This document shows, piece by piece, positions 1-5,207 of a stretch of DNA of 13,126 nt. The notes under the pieces were generated by a model, which searched no databases, was not told where the DNA came from, and worked only from the letters and a program-made list of their open reading frames with translations. This DNA is from Planctomycetota bacterium (lineage in GTDB: Bacteria > Planctomycetota > Brocadiia > JAJRTI01). The stretch lies in contig JAJRTI010000026.1 in the NCBI GenBank assembly GCA_024278415.1, positions 1-13,126 of the forward strand, given 5' to 3'. The translations under genes were made by a program, and so were the position numbers. Position 1 is the stretch's first letter, and the number at the start of each line of letters is the position of its first letter.

Positions 1-26
1 GGGGGATGCGGCCGCCATGGCTCTCG

Positions 27-1283
27 TCACGTCTGCGCACGGAACCAGTCGGCCACCTTCTTCACCGCCTTGGCGATATCGCGCGCATCGCCCACGGTGA
101 GGCCTTCACTCCAGCCCATGCCGAAGTGGCTGGAGAGGTACTGTGTCACCCCCGGGTAGTCCTCTGCGCGATACACGATGCCCTTGCGCGCGTCGGGCAG
201 GTTCCAGGGGTAGCCGGACTTGCCGAACGTGAGCCGGTCGCGGATCGCCCGATACTCGAACACGCCGTGCGGAATGTAGCCCACGCCAAAGGGCAGGCCT
301 TCTGCGCGGATCGCCTTGCCGAAGTCGGCGAACGTGCAGTCGAGCTTCTTGGGGTCGATGCTGAAGGTGAATCGCCACCAACTCGGGTTCGCGCCCTTCA
401 CAACCTTGGGCGGTTTCACGCCGTCGATCTCGGCGAGCAGTTGGCACAGCCGCTCCGCGCTGCGCCGGCGCTTGGCCACGATCTGTTTGACCCTGCGGAG
501 CTGGCAAAGCGCGACCGCGCCGGTCATCTCGTTCATGCGGTAGTTGGGGCCGAGGAAGAGGTGGTCCCGCTCGTCGCCCGCGCCGTCGCGCGGCCAGCCC
601 TTGTCCGCGAAGAGCCGCGCGCGGCGGCCAAGCGCGTCGTCGGTGGTGATCGTATACCCGCCTTCGCCCGCGGTCACTTGCTTGGACGACTGCATGCTGA
701 ACGCACCCACGTGGCCGATCGTGCCGGCGAGCTGGCCCTTGTATTCGGAGTAGTGCGCCTGCGAGCAGTCCTCGACCACGAACAGCTTGTGCTTGCGCGC
801 AAGGCGCATGATGGGGCCCATGTCGCACGGCTGGCCGCTGAGGTGCACCGGCATGATGGCCCGCGTCTTGTGTGAGAGCTGCTTCTCGATGGTCTTCGCG
901 GTGATGTTGCCTGTGGCCGGGTCCACGTCCGCGAAGATGGGGATCGCGAGCTGGAAGAGGATCGGGAAGATCGTGCCCATGTCGGTGATGGGGCTCGTGA
1001 TGACCTCGTCCCCGGGCTCCAGGTCGAGTGCGCCGAGCGCGGTGTGGATCGCAGTGGTGCCGCTGGTGGAGGTGATGCAATGCTTGACGCCGTACGCCTT
1101 GGCGCACTCGGCCTCGAAGTCGCGCACGAAATGGCCGTACCACTTGCCGAGGTTGCCGGTCTCGACGACCTCCTTGAGTGCGTCAAGTTCTGCTTTGCCG
1201 TAGAAGCGGCCGGTGGCGTTGCCGGCGCTGGGGAACGGTTTCGTGCGTGCGGGCTTGCCGCCGTGGATAGCGAGTTTGGCCAT
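27..1283 (-). CDS. DegT/DnrJ/EryC1/StrS family PLP-dependent aminotransferase
   Basis: A 418-aa protein of normal length for the sugar aminotransferase fold-type I family, which usually transaminates keto-sugars on nucleotide carriers. The PLP lysine is K201 in the SSKQVTAGEGG motif, and the Asp that contacts the pyridine nitrogen is D172 in EDCSQAH. The TSTSGTTAIH segment near residue 71 is the phosphate-binding region, and GPNYRMNEMTGAVAL is the usual family motif near residue 235. I chose the ATG at 1283 because AGGAG stands 8 bases upstream and MAKLAIHGGKP is the typical family N-terminus. The open frame extends further upstream to 1439, but that extension is low-complexity Arg/Pro-rich and runs through the promoter. 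The gene diverges from the sialidase-like gene. The substrate cannot be read from the sequence; an amino-sugar role is an inference from the family and the neighbour. Confidence 0.93.
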   Translation of the reverse strand: MAKLAIHGGKPARTKPFPSAGNATGRFYGKAELDALKEVVETGNLGKWYGHFVRDFEAECAKAYGVKHCITSTSGTTAIHTALGALDLEPGDEVITSPITDMGTIFPILFQLAIPIFADVDPATGNITAKTIEKQLSHKTRAIMPVHLSGQPCDMGPIMRLARKHKLFVVEDCSQAHYSEYKGQLAGTIGHVGAFSMQSSKQVTAGEGGYTITTDDALGRRARLFADKGWPRDGAGDERDHLFLGPNYRMNEMTGAVALCQLRRVKQIVAKRRRSAERLCQLLAEIDGVKPPKVVKGANPSWWRFTFSIDPKKLDCTFADFGKAIRAEGLPFGVGYIPHGVFEYRAIRDRLTFGKSGYPWNLPDARKGIVYRAEDYPGVTQYLSSHFGMGWSEGLTVGDARDIAKAVKKVADWFRAQT

Positions 1284-1410
1284 GGGTGCGATCTCCTGTT
1301 GTAGGGGCAAAGGGCGACGAGCCCGCCGGGGCTCGGGCGTTGGGGAGTGCGTGCGCGAAGTTCGCCGTCCGGCGGATGGCTTCGGCTGCCCATTCACTAC
1401 ACGCGCCGCG

Positions 1411-1439
1411 ATGATAGACGTTGGATGTGATCCAATCAA
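1411..1439 (-). promoter_or_regulatory. Predicted sigma70-like promoter of the aminotransferase gene
   Basis: On the minus strand, TTGATT (1439-1434) and TATCAT (1416-1411) are separated by exactly 17 bases, a good match to the -35/-10 consensus. The segment is noticeably AT-richer than its surroundings. It would give a leader of about 120 bases before the ATG at 1283. Found by eye; no start site is known. Confidence 0.5.
1421..1435. promoter_or_regulatory. Operator-like palindrome between two divergent genes
   Basis: TTGGAT-GTG-ATCCAA is a perfect 6-3-6 inverted repeat lying entirely between the -35 and -10 boxes of the minus-strand promoter. Its left half could also serve as a weak plus-strand -35 (TTGGAT 1421-1426, 18-base spacer, TAAAGT 1445-1450) for the sialidase-like gene. 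One bound repressor could therefore block both directions. The regulator family cannot be named from this site. Confidence 0.4.
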
Positions 1440-1558
1440 TACGCTAAAGTATCGCGCCGCACCGCCATCCCTTTCTCCATCCGTGGGGTCGCCCTGCTAT
1501 CTGTGGGATGCAGCCCGATCCAATGCGTGGAGCCAAGAGCCAACGAGGAGCCGTTGAC

Positions 1559-2668
1559 ATGCCATCCGACCTCGCGCTACTGCCCCCGCCGATCCACTTC
1601 GAGCTTGGCCCTGAGTACGCAGACGACGCTCGCCCGTTCCAGGGCATTCCGAGCATCGAGCGCGCGGCCAACGGCCGGCTCTGGGCCACGTGGTACACCG
1701 GCGGCCCGGGCGAAGGGCCGGAGAACTACGTCACCTGCGTCACGAGCGGCGACGACGGCCGCACGTGGTCCGGGCTGAAGCTCGCGATCGATCCGCCGGA
1801 GGACGTGCGCGCGTTCGACCCTGAGGTATGGATCGATCCCGCGGGCCGGCTGTGGCTCTTCTGGGCGCAGGGCTACTCCTGGTGGGACGGCCGCGCCGGG
1901 GTCTGGGCGATCACGACCGACGAACCTGGTGCGGAAGACCCCGCGTGGTCCAAGCCCAGGCGCTTGTGCAACGGCATCATGATGTGCAAGCCGACCGCGC
2001 TCTCCACCGGCGAGTGGCTGCTGCCCGCGGCCGTGTGGGAACGCGACGCGAACTCGAGCGGCGAGGGCAAGCAGTTCCGGCTCGACGATGAGATCGGCGC
2101 GAACGTGGTCTGCTCGACCGACCAGGGCGCGACGTGGTCTTACCGCGGCGGCGCGCAAGTGCCGCAGCGCGTGTTCGACGAACACATGATCGTGGAGCAC
2201 CGCGATGGCCGGCTGTCCGTGTTCGTGCGCACGGAGTACGGCATCGGCGAAAGCACGTCGACGGACCGCGGCAAGACGTGGGGCCCGGGCCGGCCGTCGA
2301 ACATCCCCCACGTGAACTCGCGCTTCTTCGTGCGCCGGCTCAACTCAGGCAATCTGCTCGCGGTCACGCACCTGCCCCCAGACGGCAAGACGCGCTCGCA
2401 CTTGATGGCGCACCTCTCCACCGACGATGGCTGCTCGTGGCGCGGAGGGTTCATGATCGACGAGCGCCCCAATGTGTCGTACCCCGACGGCGTGCAGGCC
2501 CCGGACGGCACGATCTACATCATCTACGACTTCGAGCGCACCGGCGCGAAGCAGATCCTCATGGCCACGTTCACCGAGGAGGACGTGGCCGCGGGCCAAG
2601 CCATGTCGGACAAAGTGCGGCAGCGCGTCGTGGTGAACCAGGCAAGGGGCGCTACTTCACAGTCTTGA
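1559..2668 (+). CDS. Sialidase-like (BNR/Asp-box) six-bladed propeller protein
   Basis: A 369-aa protein with four Asp-boxes of the S-x-D-x-G-x-T/S-W type: SGDDGRTW (63-70), STDQGATW (186-193), STDRGKTW (234-241) and STDDGCSW (287-294). These mark the sialidase/neuraminidase beta-propeller fold. The stretch VFVRTEYGIGES (221-232) and the SYPDGVQAPDG segment (317-327), where sialidases carry the catalytic Tyr region, fit the exo-alpha-sialidase-like group common in Planctomycetes and relatives. The ATG at 1559 has GAGGAG 8 bases upstream; an in-frame ATG at 1508 lacks such a site. There is no signal peptide, so the protein is predicted to be cytoplasmic, unlike most secreted sialidases. True sialidase activity is not certain, because many members of this group act on other sugars or are uncharacterised. 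Confidence 0.88.
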   Translation: MPSDLALLPPPIHFELGPEYADDARPFQGIPSIERAANGRLWATWYTGGPGEGPENYVTCVTSGDDGRTWSGLKLAIDPPEDVRAFDPEVWIDPAGRLWLFWAQGYSWWDGRAGVWAITTDEPGAEDPAWSKPRRLCNGIMMCKPTALSTGEWLLPAAVWERDANSSGEGKQFRLDDEIGANVVCSTDQGATWSYRGGAQVPQRVFDEHMIVEHRDGRLSVFVRTEYGIGESTSTDRGKTWGPGRPSNIPHVNSRFFVRRLNSGNLLAVTHLPPDGKTRSHLMAHLSTDDGCSWRGGFMIDERPNVSYPDGVQAPDGTIYIIYDFERTGAKQILMATFTEEDVAAGQAMSDKVRQRVVVNQARGATSQS

Positions 2669-2871
2669 GGATCGCCTTATCTGATCCGCCGAAGCGGCGG
2701 CGACTTCCACGAAATCGCTGATCCAACAAACGGGTTGCGGTTTTCCGCGGGGGTGGCGCAGCTCGAACCCCGAACACCCACGATCGACAACTCGCCGCGA
2801 TGGGAGAATCACGCTCCAATCGCATCGCCTGCCGATGGCGTGCCGCGTGCCGAACAGTATTGGGCGCCGTC
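2669..2871. other. Convergent intergenic spacer, no gene seen
   Basis: This is the spacer between the convergent sialidase-like gene and the BFD-like gene. It contains one 6-bp GC hairpin (CCGCCG-AAG-CGGCGG, 2692-2706) without a following T-run, so it is a poor intrinsic terminator candidate. No RNA gene or credible small coding region is visible. Confidence 0.5.
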
Positions 2872-3204
2872 TCAGTCTGAGGACATGGTTGACCATGAGG
2901 CCCCCCCCTGCCCATCTTCCGCGCGTGGCGCGTCGATACGCACGAGGATGCTCGCCTGCGTTGGCCGCACTGGCGGCCGCGGGCGTGCTGGCGCGAGGGC
3001 GGCCATGGGAAGGCCTGTCTCCTCATGGATCAGTTGCGCCACGAGTTGGCCGCAGGTGCGGCCTTGGCAAATGCCCATGCCGGCGCGGGTCATGCGCTTG
3101 ACCTCGTCCACGATGCGAGCGCCCTCGCTGATCGCCGCGAGGATCTCGCCGCGCGTAATCTCGCCGCACCGGCACACCAGCACGTCGTCTTGATTCTCTA
3201 CCAT
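2872..3204 (-). CDS. BFD-like [2Fe-2S]-binding protein
   Basis: A 110-aa protein with the bacterioferritin-associated-ferredoxin-like cysteine pattern C-x-C-x32-C-x4-C (C11, C13, C46, C51; CRCGEITRGEI and GICQGRTC). In opine oxidases, HcnB and related dehydrogenases this domain is usually fused to the FAD subunit, where it relays electrons; here it is a separate small gene. Residues 71-85 (APARPRPPVRP) resemble the Pro/Arg-rich tail of this family. The last 25 or so residues (IDAPRAEDGQGG onward) are unlike it and may be an unconserved extension. The ATG at 3204 overlaps the FAD gene stop by 7 bases and is preceded by GAGG at 8 bases, so the two genes are translationally coupled. It is the last gene of the module. 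Confidence 0.88.
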   Translation of the reverse strand: MVENQDDVLVCRCGEITRGEILAAISEGARIVDEVKRMTRAGMGICQGRTCGQLVAQLIHEETGLPMAALAPARPRPPVRPTQASILVRIDAPRAEDGQGGASWSTMSSD

Positions 3205-4808
3205 CGGATGTGCCTCACGGTCGAGAGCAGGTCTTTGGCCACCGCCACGGTCACCACTGGGGTGGCGTCGAACGCCTTGGGGTTGCGCACGCGCACGACG
3301 CGGCCTTCGCCCACGTCTTGGCCATCGCGGTCGAGCGCGCGCACGGTTTGCCCTTCGGTCGGCAAGGGCAGGAACTCGTACGGAATCGAGACCGCGCCTT
3401 GGTCGTCGCTGAATGTGGGGTCGATCAGGAAAATCGCAAGCCCAGGGCACGCGGCCACACACCGCGCGCAGGCCGTGCATTTGTCGGGATCAAAGCGCGG
3501 GATGCGTATGATGGGATCGCCGACTTCAATCGCGCCCGCCGGGCAAGCGGTCTCGCAGGGATTACATGGGATCTCCTGTGGACACTCGATCGCGACGTAG
3601 GGCCGGTCGGTAAGGATTGGAGAGGTATCACCAGCATGACAATTACGGACTTGTCCAAGTCCGTAATTGTCATGTGGGGACGGCGTCGGCCGGTCGTCCG
3701 CGGCCACGGCGGCGAAGAGCCTTCGTTTCGCCTCGCCTCGCCGCTCTCCGAATGGGCCGATGCGCAACGCGGCCGCGTCGGCTTCGATGATCTTCCGGCG
3801 TTCCGCCGCGGCTTCGGGCGCGATCTTGCCCAAGTCCTCCGCGGCGGAGAGGCCGGCGAGGCGCCCCTCCTCCATGGCGGTTGAGGCCTCTTCGATCCCA
3901 GCCACGTCGCCGGCCGCGTACAGGCCCGCGACGGTCGTCTCCATGCGCCGGTCGTGCTTGGGGAAATGGCCGCCAAGGACCGCGTCGTAGACGAGCGCAC
4001 ACCCGGCCGCGCCGGCCAGCTCGATCGCGGGCGAGAGGCCGACCGCGAGCGCGATGAGGTCGGCGTCGTAACGTTGCTCCGTGCCGTCGATGGGCTGCCA
4101 CTGGTCGTCGAGTTGCTGGAGCACCGCGGCCTCGACGTGGGCCATGCCTTCGGCTCGCGCGACAGTGTGCCGCGTCAGGATGGGGATGCCCATGCGCCGA
4201 ATCTTGGCTGCGTGGACTTCGTACCCGCCCACCTTCGGCGCGGCCTCCGCGACCGCGAGCACGTCGATGCCTGCCTGCGCCATCTGGTACGCGACGATGA
4301 GCCCTACGTTGCCCGCGCCCAGCACGACCGCTCGCCGGCCGGGCCGCACGCGGTGGTAGTTGATGAGCGTCTGCACCGCGCCGGCGCCCATGACCCCGGG
4401 GAGCGTCCAGCCCGGGAAGCTCAAACTGCGTTCGGACGCGCCCGTGGCGAGGACGATTCGCCCGGCCTTGACCGAGCCGCCTTGCGTGCGGGACGCGAGC
4501 CCGAGCCAGTGGTGCGGGAAGATGCCCCACACCGCGGTGTCGAGCAGCACGCGCACGCCTTGCGCGTCCAGCTCCGCGAGGAGGTCGCGGCCGATCCCGA
4601 AGCCGCGTTGGCCGGCGCGGTGGGCTTGGGAGCCGAAAAACTTGTGGATCTGCTTGAAGAGTTGGCCCCCGGGTTTGGGCTTCTCGTCGATGAGCAGCAC
4701 ATCCGCTCCATGGCGGCGCGCTTCGAGCGCGGCCATGAGTCCCGCGGGGCCTGCGCCCACGACGACAACCTCGGCCTGCATGTTGTTCCCAAGCGGCTCC
4801 GCGGGCAT
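3198..4808 (-). CDS. FAD/NAD(P)-binding oxidoreductase with C-terminal 2x[4Fe-4S] ferredoxin domain (HcnB/opine-oxidase A-like)
   Basis: A 536-aa flavoprotein. Two Rossmann motifs are visible, GAGPAG (18-23) for FAD and GAGNVG (164-169) for the second nucleotide, plus the ATG motif (121-123) and LYAAGDVAG (306-314) of the pyridine nucleotide-disulfide reductase fold. The C-terminal part binds two [4Fe-4S] clusters through C409, C415, C418, C422P and C444-x2-C447-x2-C450-x3-C454P. A tail of about 80 residues follows. This architecture matches the electron-transfer alpha subunit of sarcosine oxidase-, opine oxidase- and dye-linked proline/hydroxyproline dehydrogenase-type complexes. The ATG at 4808 overlaps the upstream stop as ATGA and has GAGGAGG 7 bases upstream. 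Residues 379-407 form a 29-residue linker containing a translated 40-bp perfect palindrome, a likely inserted repeat. The substrate is unknown because the catalytic DAO-type subunit is not seen. Confidence 0.9.
   Translation of the reverse strand: MPAEPLGNNMQAEVVVVGAGPAGLMAALEARRHGADVLLIDEKPKPGGQLFKQIHKFFGSQAHRAGQRGFGIGRDLLAELDAQGVRVLLDTAVWGIFPHHWLGLASRTQGGSVKAGRIVLATGASERSLSFPGWTLPGVMGAGAVQTLINYHRVRPGRRAVVLGAGNVGLIVAYQMAQAGIDVLAVAEAAPKVGGYEVHAAKIRRMGIPILTRHTVARAEGMAHVEAAVLQQLDDQWQPIDGTEQRYDADLIALAVGLSPAIELAGAAGCALVYDAVLGGHFPKHDRRMETTVAGLYAAGDVAGIEEASTAMEEGRLAGLSAAEDLGKIAPEAAAERRKIIEADAAALRIGPFGERRGEAKRRLFAAVAADDRPTPSPHDNYGLGQVRNCHAGDTSPILTDRPYVAIECPQEIPCNPCETACPAGAIEVGDPIIRIPRFDPDKCTACARCVAACPGLAIFLIDPTFSDDQGAVSIPYEFLPLPTEGQTVRALDRDGQDVGEGRVVRVRNPKAFDATPVVTVAVAKDLLSTVRHIRW
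3601..3696. repeat. 9-bp direct repeats bounding the palindrome-containing segment
   Basis: GGCCGGTCG at 3601-3609 and again at 3688-3696 encodes the same D-R-P tripeptide on the minus strand on both sides of the linker. The pair may be a target-site duplication of the inserted element or a chance match in GC-rich DNA. The segment ends show no terminal inverted repeats of their own, and the palindrome is not centred between the repeats (25 bases on one side, 13 on the other). Confidence 0.35.
3635..3674. repeat. Perfect 40-bp palindrome inside the FAD oxidoreductase gene
   Basis: The 19-base arm CATGACAATTACGGACTTG (3635-3653) is repeated exactly as its reverse complement at 3656-3674, with only TC between. 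The element is AT-richer than the host gene. It is translated on the minus strand as HDNYGLG..QVRNCH in the linker between the dehydrogenase and ferredoxin domains. A 9-bp direct repeat, GGCCGGTCG, occurs at 3601-3609 and 3688-3696. The repeats are 87 bp apart, exactly 29 codons, which would fit an in-frame insertion. It looks like a REP- or MITE-type dispersed palindrome, but only one copy is in the window. Confidence 0.85.
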
Positions 4809-5140
4809 CACTCGCCCTCCTCGCCGATCCGCCACTCGCCCAGTCCGCGCTGGGTCTGCACGACCATTCCCGGCTTAGCGAGCGTGATGCAGGTGCGCAC
4901 GTTCGGCACTCCGTCCACGGTCATCGCGCAGTCCGTGCACCGGCCGATCGCGCAGAAGACTTGCCGCGGCTCGTCGAGCTTGTGCGTGTGCCGAAAGACC
5001 TTCACGCCGTTCGCGATCAGAGCGGCCGCGATGGTGTCGCCTTCGCGCGCGGGCAGAGCCTGGCCGTCGAACACGATCTCGAAGGTCTTCGCCTGAGGGA
5101 GGTCTCCGAGGATGGGATGTTGGGTGATTCGCATGGGCAT
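4808..5140 (-). CDS. [2Fe-2S] ferredoxin-like small subunit (HcnA/sarcosine oxidase alpha N-terminus-like)
   Basis: A 110-aa protein with the plant-type [2Fe-2S] pattern C-x4-C-x2-C-x12-C (C63, C68, C71, C84; FCAIGRCTDC and NVRTC). The surrounding FDGQALPAREGDTIAAALIANGV segment (25-47) is typical of the Fer2_4-like small subunits that pair with HcnB-type FAD subunits. Its stop overlaps the start of the FAD gene by ATGA, so both are probably made together and assemble. The start is uncertain: the ATG at 5140 gives the family-like MPMRITQHPIL N-terminus but has a weak ribosome site. ATGs at 5176 and 5203 are also in frame, the latter only 4 bases after the stop of the upstream glycosidase-like gene, which would suggest an operon with it. 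Confidence 0.88.
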   Translation of the reverse strand: MPMRITQHPILGDLPQAKTFEIVFDGQALPAREGDTIAAALIANGVKVFRHTHKLDEPRQVFCAIGRCTDCAMTVDGVPNVRTCITLAKPGMVVQTQRGLGEWRIGEEGE

Positions 5141-5207
5141 GGTGTCGAGGCCGCCAGGGCGCGGGTGCGAGGTCATGAACCACGGACCGCATCGTGTCCC
5201 CATTGCA

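Noticed and set aside
2692..2706. GC hairpin after the sialidase-like gene as a terminator
   Set aside because: The stem is only 6 bp and there is no T-run on either strand.
2669..2871. Possible tRNA or small gene in the convergent spacer
   Set aside because: A GGTGGCGCAGCTCGAACCCC stretch recalls tRNA arms, but no cloverleaf can be drawn, and no short open frame has a ribosome site.
2884..2897. Short palindrome CATGGT-TG-ACCATG at the end of the BFD gene
   Set aside because: It is only 6 bp per arm and lies inside coding sequence, within what chance allows in a window of this size.
3954..5096. Plus-strand open frame of 380 codons opposite the FAD oxidoreductase
   Set aside because: It is an antisense shadow of the FAD and [2Fe-2S] genes, low in hydrophobic core patterns and without a ribosome site.
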